The translations under genes and the position numbers were made by a program. A stretch of DNA of 64,000 bases from assembly GCA_934501435.1 (NCBI GenBank), contig CAKSTW010000006.1, positions 1-64,000 of the forward strand, in the 5' to 3' direction. The stretch is from an uncultured Eubacteriales bacterium (lineage in GTDB: Bacteria > Bacillota > Clostridia > Oscillospirales > UBA644). The notes under the pieces are model-generated. The model ran no database searches. It was given only the letters and a program-made list of their open reading frames with translations, and was not told where the DNA came from. Below, piece by piece: positions 6,867 to 14,624 of the stretch (positions are counted from its first letter, which is position 1; every line of letters begins with the position of its first letter).

Positions 6867-7760
6867 TTACAGCCCTTTTTCGGCATTTTCGGTTATCATA
6901 CGAACCATTTCGCGCGCGGCGACCGAAAGCGGCTGTTCCCTTCTTTTTACAAGACAGACAAAGCGTTCGGGAATTTTTTCCTCAAGTCGGATTTCTTTTA
7001 TGTCGTCCTCTCCTTCAATCATTTCTTTCGGCAGAAAACCTATTCCGAGACCCGCTTTGACCATCGGGATTATCTGGTCGGAAGTTCCGGCTTCCGTTTC
7101 GGCACGGTAATTAAGGCCGTGTTCGGCAAAAAATTCGGAATAAAACGCATAGGATTTTGTTCCGTGTCCGAGAGATATCATCGGGAAAGACGCCAACTCG
7201 GCAAGAGAAAGTTTGCGTCCCTCCGGGATACGGAAATCGGAAGAGCGGACGGCGACTTCTCTTAACGGTTTTATTCTGATCTCTTCAAGGGACGAATAAG
7301 TCTCGGTCGGAGTTGTCACTACCGCAATATCGGCATTTCCCCCGACGATCTCGGACAAAGCCTGCGGGGTCGAATGATTGCTTATCCGAAGCCTTATTCC
7401 GGGATATTGCTGTCTGTACTGTTTAAGTACGGGCAACAGAAAACATCTGAGAGCCACTTCGCTTGCGGCAATAAAAACGCTGCCGTTCGTCATGTCGCGA
7501 CTTTCCGAAAGACGGGTCTCCCCCTCTTTGATATTTTCAACGGCGACTTTTATCCGTTCGTAAAGAATTTTTCCCTCAGGCGTAAGAAAAACGCCCCTGT
7601 TCGTTCTTAAAAACAAAGGACAGCCGAGCGCCGCTTCAAGATTTTTGACTGTACGTGTAAGATTCGGCTGATTGTTCATAAAGACTTTCGCGGCATGGGA
7701 AAAATTTCCGTATTTCGCAACGTAGTAAAAAACTTTGTACCAATCGTAACTGATATCCAT
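6867..7760 (-). CDS. LysR-type transcriptional regulator
   Basis: A 297-residue DNA-binding regulator: the N-terminal winged helix-turn-helix (about 1-60; VAKYGNFSHAAKVFMNNQPN, then TRTVKNLEAALGCPLFLRTN) is followed by a periplasmic-binding-protein-like effector domain from about residue 90 (GSVFIAASEVALRCFLLPVL, ADIAVVTTPTE, GLGIGFLPKEM). The start at 7760 has a GGAGAG site five bases upstream; an in-frame ATG at 7772 has none. It is divergent from a DUF1275 membrane protein gene and shares its promoter region, the usual LysR-target layout, so it probably controls that gene and itself. Effector unknown. Confidence 0.9.
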   Translation of the reverse strand: MDISYDWYKVFYYVAKYGNFSHAAKVFMNNQPNLTRTVKNLEAALGCPLFLRTNRGVFLTPEGKILYERIKVAVENIKEGETRLSESRDMTNGSVFIAASEVALRCFLLPVLKQYRQQYPGIRLRISNHSTPQALSEIVGGNADIAVVTTPTETYSSLEEIRIKPLREVAVRSSDFRIPEGRKLSLAELASFPMISLGHGTKSYAFYSEFFAEHGLNYRAETEAGTSDQIIPMVKAGLGIGFLPKEMIEGEDDIKEIRLEEKIPERFVCLVKRREQPLSVAAREMVRMITENAEKGL

Positions 7761-7807
7761 AATTCTCTCCATACAAAAATCATATACAAACTATATTAAA
7801 TAAAGAT

Positions 7808-7836
7808 TTTACATATATCACCGAATAGATTATAAT
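7808..7836 (+). promoter_or_regulatory. Promoter of the DUF1275 gene
   Basis: TTTACA (7808-7813) and TATAAT (7831-7836), 17-base spacer. Its -10 overlaps the -10 of the divergent regulator promoter. Confidence 0.75.
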
Positions 7837-7857
7837 ATATATGAATAAAAAAGTCAA
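7829..7857 (-). promoter_or_regulatory. Promoter of the LysR regulator gene
   Basis: On the minus strand TTGACT (7852-7857) and TATAAT (7829-7834), 17-base spacer. The palindrome ATTATAAT at 7829-7836 serves as -10 on both strands. Confidence 0.75.
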
Positions 7858-7871
7858 GTGTGGTGATATAA

Positions 7872-8567
7872 TTGTATAATCCGTCTCCTTTGAAAGTGAT
7901 CAAAATCAATTCTCCCGCGGACAGAGCCGCCGAGAGGTTCGGCACGGCGCTCTTTATTATTCTTTCGGGCGGATTTCAGGACGCCTACACTTATTGCGTC
8001 AGGGACAACGTTTTTGCAAACGCCCAAACGGGAAACATCGTGCTTTTAAGCACCGCGGCATTCAACGGAGATATGGGCGGAGTCGTTAAATATCTGATTC
8101 CCGTCTCCGCTTTTATTCTCGGAATATTGGCAGCCGAGACAGTACATGTAAAACTCGGGAAATCTGAAAAATTCCATTGGAGACAGGCAGTTCTCCTTGC
8201 AGAAACCGTCATACTTTTTGCCGTCGGATTTATCCCCGAAAATCTCAACTATCTTGCAAACGCCGCGGTCTCGTTCGTCTGCGCGCTGCAGGTACAGTCT
8301 TTCCATAAGATACGGGGACACGCTTATGCAAGCACGATGTGTATAGGAAACCTGCGAAGCGGAACGGAAGCCCTCTGCACCTATATCAGAACCAAAGATA
8401 AAGTCATTCTGCAAAAAGCCGCGACTTACTTCGGCGTAATTCTCGTTTTCGCGATAGGAGCGGGGCTCGGCGCTGTGTTGTCCGCAAGTCTCGGAAACAA
8501 AGCCGTCTGGATATGCTGTGGGCTGCTGACGGTAAGTTTTGCGGTAATGTTCAAAACCGACAGATAA
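7872..8567 (+). CDS. DUF1275 (YoaK-like) integral membrane protein
   Basis: The family is widespread and its transport or signalling role is unproven. The 231 residues show the family signature early (GTALFIILSGGFQDAYTY, then NAQTGNIVLL) and about six hydrophobic segments spread over the length, predicting a polytopic cytoplasmic-membrane protein. Translation appears to begin at TTG 7872, four bases after GGTGAT. It is transcribed alone from a promoter overlapping that of the divergent LysR gene and ends at a strong terminator, so it is a single-gene unit probably under that regulator. Confidence 0.88.
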   Translation: MYNPSPLKVIKINSPADRAAERFGTALFIILSGGFQDAYTYCVRDNVFANAQTGNIVLLSTAAFNGDMGGVVKYLIPVSAFILGILAAETVHVKLGKSEKFHWRQAVLLAETVILFAVGFIPENLNYLANAAVSFVCALQVQSFHKIRGHAYASTMCIGNLRSGTEALCTYIRTKDKVILQKAATYFGVILVFAIGAGLGAVLSASLGNKAVWICCGLLTVSFAVMFKTDR

Positions 8568-8598
8568 AAAAAGAAGACCTCTCGGTCTTCTTTTTTTA
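8566..8598. terminator. Bidirectional terminator between convergent genes
   Basis: GAAGACC (8573-8579) pairs with GGTCTTC (8584-8590), flanked by seven A's and seven T's. It serves the DUF1275 gene and the convergent methyltransferase gene, whose stop codon lies inside the hairpin's right flank. Confidence 0.9.
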
Positions 8599-9306
8599 TC
8601 GTTTTCTTAAAACTATTCTGATAAAATTGAGATATTTACATGCTCCGGCGTTTATCGCCGCCCTGTCGCCGACCGCGTATTCGTTATCCTGAAGTATCCA
8701 GTCATGCCAGACTTCCTCATTGCTTTCCATCTCGGAAATATCAACGATTTCGGAATCGTCCGATGCCGAAACAATATCCGTCCAGTAATCGACATCGTGA
8801 ATATAGTCAAGTTGTTCGGGCGTCCAGGAAAGAAGCAGTTCTTCCGGCAGAGAATTGTGAATATCTTTTTTCATTCCGGTAATGCAAAGATATATATAAC
8901 TTCCGCTTTTTAAGAAAGGCAGCAGTTTTTTATCGAGAAATTCTTTGTTCCTGCCGAAATAGTTATATGAATCAACGCATACGAGAGCATCGAAAAACTC
9001 TCTTTCAAAGGGCATATTTTCCGCATCGGCTTTTACGGGAATTATCCTGCTTCCGTCAAGTCCCTGCCGCCTGAAAAATTCCGCATTTTCCGCAGGGTCG
9101 CTCCACAGATCCGCGGCATAGACCGTAAAACCGTATTCCTTTGCCATAAAAACGGAAGTAAGCCCCATACCGCTGCCGAGATCGCAGACTTTTTGCCCCG
9201 GAAGAATTTTGCAGTCTTTCAGAAGTTCTTCCGTGAGTTTTATAGGATTTGGTCCCATAATTTTTGACATCAAATCATTATATTTTTCGCTTTTTGTATA
9301 TTTCAT
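8596..9306 (-). CDS. Class I SAM-dependent methyltransferase
   Basis: A 236-residue soluble methyltransferase. The SAM-binding motif I is VCDLGSGMGLTSVFMA (about residues 40-55), followed by the acidic loop AADLW and motif IV-like FDALVCVDSYNYFG. The substrate is not readable; small-molecule methylation is the usual role of this fold. The start at 9306 is preceded by AAGGAAAAA and lies nine bases after the TetR regulator stop, so the two form an operon under the TetR-type operator at 9951-9995. That arrangement suggests response to a toxic or signalling compound. Confidence 0.85.
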   Translation of the reverse strand: MKYTKSEKYNDLMSKIMGPNPIKLTEELLKDCKILPGQKVCDLGSGMGLTSVFMAKEYGFTVYAADLWSDPAENAEFFRRQGLDGSRIIPVKADAENMPFEREFFDALVCVDSYNYFGRNKEFLDKKLLPFLKSGSYIYLCITGMKKDIHNSLPEELLLSWTPEQLDYIHDVDYWTDIVSASDDSEIVDISEMESNEEVWHDWILQDNEYAVGDRAAINAGACKYLNFIRIVLRKR

Positions 9307-9315
9307 TTTTTCCTT

Positions 9316-9930
9316 TCACGTCAAATGCTTTTCGAGTTGCTTTGCAAATCTGTCGACATAACCGTTAAAGGAGTCGATTATCTCGTCCTTATTTTCCGTT
9401 TCGTCGTAAATATCGTAAAAAAGATACATCGGCGAATAGAATTTAAGCGCAAGCTGAAAAGCATACGACTCTTTCTTTTCTTCAAAAACGCCCTTGAAAA
9501 TATCTTTTACGTAAAGAAGAGGTCCCGAAGAGAAACACTGCGTATAGAGTTTTCCCATTTCGGGGTCTTTGTATCTTTCGACCGAAATAAGTCTGCGAAA
9601 ATGCGACGCAAAAGGGTCGGTCGTCCAGTATACAAACTGTGCTTTCGTGTATTCGCAAAGTTTTTCTACCGAAGAACGCCTGTATGCTTCCGCATCATTT
9701 TCATATAGGTCTTCCGGCATTGAATATTCTTCCGCGCGTTTTTTATCTGTTTCCGTCATTTTTTTTACTATTGAATCAAAGATATCACGCTTGTTTTCGT
9801 AATGCTTATACAACGCGCCTTTCGTTATTCCGACTTTTCCCGAAATATCGCTTACCGAAACCGCGTCGTATCCGGCAACCGAAAACAATTCAAGCGCCGA
9901 CTCCAGTATTTTTTCTTTAGTGTTGTTCAT
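9316..9930 (-). CDS. TetR/AcrR family transcriptional regulator
   Basis: A 204-residue repressor-type protein with the N-terminal TetR helix-turn-helix (KEKILESALELFSVAGYDAV, then ISGKVGITKGALYKHYENK) and an all-helical ligand domain. The start is the ATG at 9930 with GGAGG six bases upstream; the open frame continues upstream to 10065 only across the promoter. Two near-identical inverted operators flank the -10 and overlap the spacer of its promoter, so autorepression is very likely. A methyltransferase gene follows nine bases later. Confidence 0.9.
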   Translation of the reverse strand: MNNTKEKILESALELFSVAGYDAVSVSDISGKVGITKGALYKHYENKRDIFDSIVKKMTETDKKRAEEYSMPEDLYENDAEAYRRSSVEKLCEYTKAQFVYWTTDPFASHFRRLISVERYKDPEMGKLYTQCFSSGPLLYVKDIFKGVFEEKKESYAFQLALKFYSPMYLFYDIYDETENKDEIIDSFNGYVDRFAKQLEKHLT

Positions 9931-9950
9931 AATTTCCTCCGCATAAAAAA

Positions 9951-10002
9951 GTAAACGATTGTTTACTGTAAATATTATAGTAAACAATCGTTTATTTGTC
10001 AA
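9951..10002 (-). promoter_or_regulatory. tetR promoter with paired TetR operators
   Basis: On the minus strand TTGACA (9997-10002) and TATAAT (9974-9979) are 17 bases apart. GTAAACGATTGTTTAC (9951-9966) and GTAAACAATCGTTTAT (9980-9995) are copies in opposite orientation: one fills the -35/-10 spacer, the other covers the start region. Confidence 0.85.
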
Positions 10003-10022
10003 GAGTTTTAATATATATTTTT

Positions 10023-10874
10023 TTATTCTTCGATAAAAAGAACGCCGAGAGTGTCTTTTCCGCAATGAGAAAGGATAGTCGATCCCGCAGAAGTTATGAT
10101 AACTTCGTCAAAATAGTTTTTCTCAATGAGAAGATCTTTTATCATGTTGGGCAATGTGTCTTCCATACAGGTGTGAGTAACAAAAACTCTTTTTTTGCGA
10201 ATTTTCATGCCGACAGACGCAAGTCTGTCTTCCGCATATTCCTTAAGGACGTTTGCAAGAGGGCCTCTGTACTTTTTACCCGGCTGCATTGCGCCGTCTT
10301 TTACTTCGATCGAAATTTTCAGTTTAAGAAGATTTGCGCCGAGAACCGCGACTCCGCTGCATCTGCCGCCTTTTTTCATATAATCGAGATTTCCGAGAAT
10401 GAAACTTGCGTTTACCTTCGGAATAATATTTTTGATTTCCTCGACAGCCTCTTTCGCGGTCTTCCCCGCCGCTATCATATCGGCGAGTTCAAGGACGACA
10501 TGGCCGCTTCCTGTAGAGAGATTTGCGGAATCGACTACATATACGTTCCCGACTTCCTCCGCCGCTTTGACGGCGTTGCTGTAAGACGATGACATCGAAG
10601 CGCTTATATTGACATGAATTACGGTATATCCTTCATCAACGTATTTTCTGAATATTTCCGTATATTCGTAAATGGTAACAGCGGAAGTTTTCGGCAGAAC
10701 TTTCGTTCTTTCTACATAATCGAATATCTGCTGAGGAGTAATATTTACGCCGTCGGTATAAAGTTCGTCGCCGAGGTAAACTCCGAGAGGTATTATTTCT
10801 ATATTATATTTTTTTACGAGTTCTTCAGAGAGATCACAGGTACTGTCAGCCGTGATTTTGATTTTTTCAGCCAT
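10023..10874 (-). CDS. DegV family fatty-acid-binding protein
   Basis: DegV/FakB proteins bind a fatty acid and, with FakA kinase, feed acyl-phosphate into phospholipid synthesis. The 283-residue protein opens KIKITADSTCDLSEELV, has the family TSAVTIYEY segment and ends ILSHCGKDTLGVLFIEE, a typical C-terminal strand. The start is ATG 10874 behind AAGGAAC; the upstream frame to 11006 crosses its own promoter. No fakA is visible nearby. Which fatty acid is bound cannot be told. Confidence 0.9.
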   Translation of the reverse strand: MAEKIKITADSTCDLSEELVKKYNIEIIPLGVYLGDELYTDGVNITPQQIFDYVERTKVLPKTSAVTIYEYTEIFRKYVDEGYTVIHVNISASMSSSYSNAVKAAEEVGNVYVVDSANLSTGSGHVVLELADMIAAGKTAKEAVEEIKNIIPKVNASFILGNLDYMKKGGRCSGVAVLGANLLKLKISIEVKDGAMQPGKKYRGPLANVLKEYAEDRLASVGMKIRKKRVFVTHTCMEDTLPNMIKDLLIEKNYFDEVIITSAGSTILSHCGKDTLGVLFIEE

Positions 10875-10905
10875 AAAAATGTTCCTTTCCGTTTTTTTCT
10901 CTGCT

Positions 10906-10934
10906 ATTATACAGGAAAAATACGGAAAAGTCAA
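10906..10934 (-). promoter_or_regulatory. Promoter of the degV gene
   Basis: On the minus strand TTGACT (10929-10934) and TATAAT (10906-10911), 17-base spacer, 32 bases before the ATG. Confidence 0.8.
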
Positions 10935-10969
10935 TAGGAAACAAAAAAACGACTTTATTGTCAAACATA

Positions 10970-10998
10970 TTGAAAAAAGACGAAAATACTGATATAAT
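10970..10998 (+). promoter_or_regulatory. Promoter of the PLP enzyme/serine hydrolase operon
   Basis: TTGAAA (10970-10975) and TATAAT (10993-10998), 17-base spacer, followed by AAGGAG and the TTG start at 11031. Confidence 0.8.
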
Positions 10999-11030
10999 AT
11001 TCTCAATATGACATAAGGAGATAATTTATC

Positions 11031-12284
11031 TTGAATAAGGAACAGTCAGAGGCGGTTGCCGCCGCCGAAAAAAAATTAGCGGATAAATTTGAAAAAATAG
11101 ACCGCACGGCGACCTTTAACACAGAAAAAGTGCTTCGCGCGTTCTGGAATGAACAGATTTCCGAACCTATGCTTCACGGGACAACCGGTTACGGCTACGA
11201 CGACAGAGGAAGAGACGCCCTCGACAGGGTGTTTGCCGAAGTTTTCGGCGCGGAAGACGCTCTGGTAAGGCATAATTTCATTTCGGGAACTCACGTTATC
11301 GCAACGGCGCTTTACGCGATCCTCCGCCCGGGAGATACCCTCTATGCGGTAACAGGAGACCCTTACGACACATTGCTCGAAACGATAGGCGTATATAAAA
11401 CGTCGGACGACCCCGGTTCCCTTGCCGATTTCGGCATAAAATACAGAAAAACGGAATTAAAAGAAGACGGGTCGCCTGATTTTGAAGAGATAAAGAAAAT
11501 CCTTTCCGAAGACAAAACCGTTAAAATGGTTTTCATTCAGCGTTCCCGCGGTTATACACAGCGCCCGACACTTTCTCTTGAAAAAATCGAAGAAATAACA
11601 AAAGCGGTAAAAGAAGTTTCGGACGCCGTAATATTCGTCGACAACTGCTACGGAGAGTTCGTATGCGAAAAAGAACCGACGGAGATCGGCGCAGACCTTA
11701 TGGGCGGCTCCCTCATTAAAAATCCGGGCGGCGGACTTGCGCTTACGGGCGGATATATCGCCGGAAACCGTGACCTTGTCGAAAAATGCGCTTACAGACT
11801 GACAGCCGTCGGTCTCGGCAAAGAGGGCGGAGCAACTCATTCGCAGTTGAGAAATATGTTTCAGGGCTTCTTTATGGCGCCCCATACCGTCGCTCAGGCA
11901 AAGAAAACAGCCCTTCTCGCCTCTCAACTGTTTTACGACGCAGGTTATAAGGTGTCCCCTCTTCCGACGGAAGACAGCGAAGATATAATCCAGACCGTCG
12001 TTCTCGGAACGCCCGAAAAACTCATTGATTTCTGCAAAGGGATACAGGCGGGCGCGCCGATAGACAGTTACGCCGTACCGGAACCCTGCCCCATGCCGGG
12101 ATATGCCGACGAAGTAATTATGGCGGCTGGCGCGTTTGTTTCGGGAGCGTCGATAGAACTTTCGGCGGACGCTCCGATGAGACCGCCTTACAGAGTATAT
12201 TTTCAGGGCGGACTCACATACGAAAGCGGGAAAATAGCAATCTGCAAAGCCCTTGAGATGCTTCAGAGAAAAGAGGCTGAATAA
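11031..12284 (+). CDS. Methionine gamma-lyase family / aluminium resistance-type PLP enzyme
   Basis: The family is a PLP-dependent fold type I group often labelled aluminium resistance protein; the physiological reaction is uncertain. The 417 residues include the family opening AFWNEQISEPMLHGTTGYGYDDRGRD (split over 40-65), FVDNCYGEF with the PLP-contacting Asp, and the Schiff-base lysine region GGSLIKNPGGGLALTGGY. The start is TTG 11031 behind AAGGAG. It forms a two-gene operon with the serine hydrolase, whose ATG overlaps this stop (TAATG). Confidence 0.9.
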   Translation: MNKEQSEAVAAAEKKLADKFEKIDRTATFNTEKVLRAFWNEQISEPMLHGTTGYGYDDRGRDALDRVFAEVFGAEDALVRHNFISGTHVIATALYAILRPGDTLYAVTGDPYDTLLETIGVYKTSDDPGSLADFGIKYRKTELKEDGSPDFEEIKKILSEDKTVKMVFIQRSRGYTQRPTLSLEKIEEITKAVKEVSDAVIFVDNCYGEFVCEKEPTEIGADLMGGSLIKNPGGGLALTGGYIAGNRDLVEKCAYRLTAVGLGKEGGATHSQLRNMFQGFFMAPHTVAQAKKTALLASQLFYDAGYKVSPLPTEDSEDIIQTVVLGTPEKLIDFCKGIQAGAPIDSYAVPEPCPMPGYADEVIMAAGAFVSGASIELSADAPMRPPYRVYFQGGLTYESGKIAICKALEMLQRKEAE

Positions 12285-13426
12285 TGGATTTCACCGAACT
12301 TACAGAATTTCTCGACAGAATAACGGTCGATCCGGGTGTTCCGGGCGTAGACTGCTCGGTATACAGAGACCACAGAGAAGTTTACAGACATTGCGCAGGC
12401 TATAAAGACGTCAAAAACGGGAAAAAAATGCAGGGCGACGAAATTTTCAATTTCTATTCCCCCACCAAGATACTTACCGCGGCAGCGTCGATGCAGCTCG
12501 TCGAAAGAGGACTTATAACCCTTGAAACTCCCGCTTATGATATCATTCCCGAAATGAGAAGAATGACATACCTGAAAAATGTCGGCGGCAAAAAAGAGAT
12601 ATGCGAAGTAACAAGACCGATGACTGTACGGCACCTCCTTTCAATGACCGGAGGATTCGATTATGATATACATAAAAAAGAGATCGAAGATGAAAAAAAG
12701 AGGACCGACGGAAGATGCCCGACAGTCGAGACCGTAAAAGAAATCATAAAAGCGCCTCTTCTTTTCGAACCCGGAGAGCATTGGAATTACAGTCTCTGTC
12801 ACGACGTTATGGGCGCGATAATCGAAATCGTTTCGGGTAAAAAACTTTCGGAATACTATAAAGAAAACATTTTCGATCCGCTCGGAATGGCCGAATCGGG
12901 TTTTTACAGAGATCGGTCGAAAGCCGACAGATTCGCGCATCAGTATTTTTATAACGATGAGACAAAACATGCCGACGAAATGACAATGGAAAACGACCAT
13001 GTGTTCGGAACGGAATACGAAAGCGCCGGAGCGGGACTTATTTCGACGGTAAACGACTATATGAAATTTGCGGAAACGCTGACAAACATGGGAACAAGTC
13101 CGGACGGGACAAGAATTCTTTCCCCCGACTCGGTAAATGAGATCAGAAGAAACCAACTCACCGAAAAACAACTTCCTGACGTCGACTGGACCCAACTTAA
13201 GGGCTACGGTTACGGTTTCGGAGTACGCACTCTTCTCGATCCGAAAAAGGGCGAAACGCTCAGTACTGTCGGAGAGTTCGGCTGGAGCGGCGCTGCCGGC
13301 GTTTACGTTTCGATGGATCCGACAAAAAAGATAACCGTCGTTTATGCACAGCACATGAGAAATAACCTTGAGCCGTATATTCACCCGAGATTGAGAAATC
13401 ATATTTACGCAGGATTTGAAAAATGA
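12284..13426 (+). CDS. Serine hydrolase, beta-lactamase class C / penicillin-binding-protein-like
   Basis: This fold covers class C beta-lactamases, D-aminopeptidases and esterases. The nucleophile motif SxxK is SPTK (about residue 65; FNFYSPTKILTAAASMQ), the second motif is YSL in HWNYSLCHDVMGAI, where the family usually has Y-x-N, and GEFGWSGAAGVYVS near residue 330 supplies the KTG-like strand. There is no signal peptide, so it should be cytoplasmic, which argues against a role as a periplasmic beta-lactamase. It is translationally coupled to the preceding PLP enzyme. Esterase or peptidase function is the safer reading. Confidence 0.87.
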   Translation: MDFTELTEFLDRITVDPGVPGVDCSVYRDHREVYRHCAGYKDVKNGKKMQGDEIFNFYSPTKILTAAASMQLVERGLITLETPAYDIIPEMRRMTYLKNVGGKKEICEVTRPMTVRHLLSMTGGFDYDIHKKEIEDEKKRTDGRCPTVETVKEIIKAPLLFEPGEHWNYSLCHDVMGAIIEIVSGKKLSEYYKENIFDPLGMAESGFYRDRSKADRFAHQYFYNDETKHADEMTMENDHVFGTEYESAGAGLISTVNDYMKFAETLTNMGTSPDGTRILSPDSVNEIRRNQLTEKQLPDVDWTQLKGYGYGFGVRTLLDPKKGETLSTVGEFGWSGAAGVYVSMDPTKKITVVYAQHMRNNLEPYIHPRLRNHIYAGFEK

Positions 13427-13449
13427 GGAGCATCGCTCCTCATTTTTTC
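13425..13449 (+). terminator. Terminator overlapping the serine hydrolase stop codon
   Basis: GAGGAGC-ATC-GCTCCTC (13425-13441) followed by ATTTTTT; the stem begins inside the TGA stop. Confidence 0.9.
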
Positions 13450-13608
13450 CGTCCCGAAAAAATAATATAATTGCGTGTTTTTATCAGAATTTACGGTTTT
13501 TGGCCTGTCCGGCTTTCAGATGAACGGTTACGGAAAATAACAATTCCTCCCAAAGCGCCAAAAAGATAAACAGCAATATTATCCGGGCAAGGCAGATACG
13601 AAGACAGA

Positions 13609-13637
13609 AAGAAGTCCGGGGCAAAGCCCGGACTTCG
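13609..13637 (-). terminator. Terminator of the small phage-like genes
   Basis: AGTCCGGGGC/GCCCGGACT forms a strong stem (13611-13633) just past the stop at 13639, with TTCTTTCT following leftward. Nothing else was found between 13450 and 13608. Confidence 0.6.
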
Positions 13638-13638
13638 T

Positions 13639-13848
13639 TTACAGATCTGTTTTGCTGAACTGAGGACATTCTCTGACAAAATAAGAATCGACAACGTTTC
13701 CCTCGTCAGTCAGATAGTCGTACCTGTCTGCCGACCAGCCTTCAACGGGGATAAAACTTTTCATCCACAGACACGAAACGCGGCGGCATCTCCAACACAT
13801 CGACTCTTTGAAATTTCGGTTCGAATCTCCCGATTTTTTCTTTTTCAT
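13639..13848 (-). CDS. Small cysteine-rich protein, phage/mobile-element type
   Basis: Not assigned to a named family. The 69-residue protein has a basic N-terminus and a compact Cys cluster (CWRCRRVSCLW around residues 18-28) and another Cys near the C-terminus (ECPQF), consistent with a small metal-binding fold. The ATG overlaps the stop of the preceding gene (ATGA). Small genes of this kind are common in the early regions of clostridial phages and integrative elements. Confidence 0.6.
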   Translation of the reverse strand: MKKKKSGDSNRNFKESMCWRCRRVSCLWMKSFIPVEGWSADRYDYLTDEGNVVDSYFVRECPQFSKTDL

Positions 13849-14057
13849 ACAGCGTCCAAAAGCTCCAGTCTGAGCCCCGCCAACCGCCCGAGCAAACTTT
13901 TGCTTTTTTCCTTTTTTATATTGTAGCCGTTTATTCTGAAAACGTCCCTGTTTTTATACGGATAAAGTTCCGCTTCCGTAACTCCGATAAAATCGGACAT
14001 TTCCGAAAAACTGTAAAATTTTCTGATACCTCCGGCATAAATAAGTACCCAAACCAT
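13845..14057 (-). CDS. Small hypothetical protein of the phage-like module
   Basis: The 70 residues contain a segment that reads like a short helix-turn-helix (FYSFSEMSDFIGVTEAELYP, about 15-34) followed by a basic region. It starts at ATG 14057 behind AAAGGACGG, 24 bases after the winged-helix gene, and ends overlapping the cysteine-rich gene. A role in DNA binding is possible but not shown. Confidence 0.6.
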   Translation of the reverse strand: MVWVLIYAGGIRKFYSFSEMSDFIGVTEAELYPYKNRDVFRINGYNIKKEKSKSLLGRLAGLRLELLDAV

Positions 14058-14081
14058 AACGATACCGTCCTTTCTCCGCTC

Positions 14082-14357
14082 TCACCGCGTTATCAGCGTG
14101 AAAACGGACACCTTTTTCCCGGAATAGTCGCAGATCCTTTTTCCGATGATCTTAACTTTTCCGTTATGAATAAGTTCGTTCAGACGCGGCGCCGAAAAGT
14201 TTCTCTCCGTCGTAGGAATATATCCCTTATAATACATTCCCACCGACACCTCCTTTGCGGTAAGCCCGTCGGGATACTCTGCCAGCATTTCACAAACCTG
14301 TTTTTGTCTTTTTGCGAAATCTTTTTCGTAAGATTCCGGTTGCGTTGAAAAACTCAT
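14082..14357 (-). CDS. Winged-helix-like small protein facing the XRE repressor
   Basis: The 91-residue protein has an N-terminal basic helix (EKDFAKRQKQVCEMLAEYPD) and then a helix-turn-helix/wing pattern (GLTAKEVSVGMY, APRLNELIHNGKVKIIGKR). Such proteins occur in phage and element control regions. The start is ATG 14357 behind AAGGAG; an upstream TTG at 14438 is less likely. It leads a three-gene leftward transcript whose promoter faces that of the repressor gene, so it may be the antirepressor or Cro-like arm of a switch. That role is inferred from position. Confidence 0.65.
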   Translation of the reverse strand: MSFSTQPESYEKDFAKRQKQVCEMLAEYPDGLTAKEVSVGMYYKGYIPTTERNFSAPRLNELIHNGKVKIIGKRICDYSGKKVSVFTLITR

Positions 14358-14447
14358 GATCTGACTCCTTTCGATCCGGATTTTCATACGCCTTATATGT
14401 ATTTCCCCGAAATTACCCCGAACAGCCTCCTTTCGCAATTTTTATTA

Positions 14448-14476
14448 TTGACAATAATTGATATTTATGTTATAAT
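14448..14476 (+). promoter_or_regulatory. Rightward promoter toward the XRE repressor
   Basis: Consensus TTGACA (14448-14453) and TATAAT (14471-14476), 17-base spacer. It would give a leader of about 140 bases before the ATG at 14625. Confidence 0.8.
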
Positions 14477-14505
14477 TTTCCCACGTCACTCCTGCTTACA
14501 AATAC

Positions 14506-14534
14506 ATTATAACTAATTTTGCTAACTTTCGCAA
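14506..14534 (-). promoter_or_regulatory. Leftward promoter of the winged-helix operon
   Basis: On the minus strand TTGCGA (14529-14534) and TATAAT (14506-14511), 17-base spacer. It faces the rightward promoter, with predicted start sites about 16 bases apart. Confidence 0.75.
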
Positions 14535-14590
14535 GTGGGTCTGTGCTACTTTTAATTATTTTAGTAAAAAATGAACAAATAACCGGGTCA

Positions 14591-14606
14591 ATATTTGTCG
14601 GTTTTT
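14591..14606 (+). repeat. Left copy of a 16-base inverted repeat flanking the XRE gene
   Basis: ATATTTGTCGGTTTTT recurs as ATATTTGTCGATTTTT on the opposite strand at 15165-15180 (15 of 16 identical). The two copies bracket the repressor gene. Confidence 0.6.
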
Positions 14607-14624
14607 ACCAAGAAGGAGAATTTT

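Noticed and set aside
12284..13426. Calling the serine hydrolase a secreted beta-lactamase
   Set aside because: SxxK is present but the second motif is YSL instead of Y-x-N and there is no signal peptide, so antibiotic resistance is not supported.
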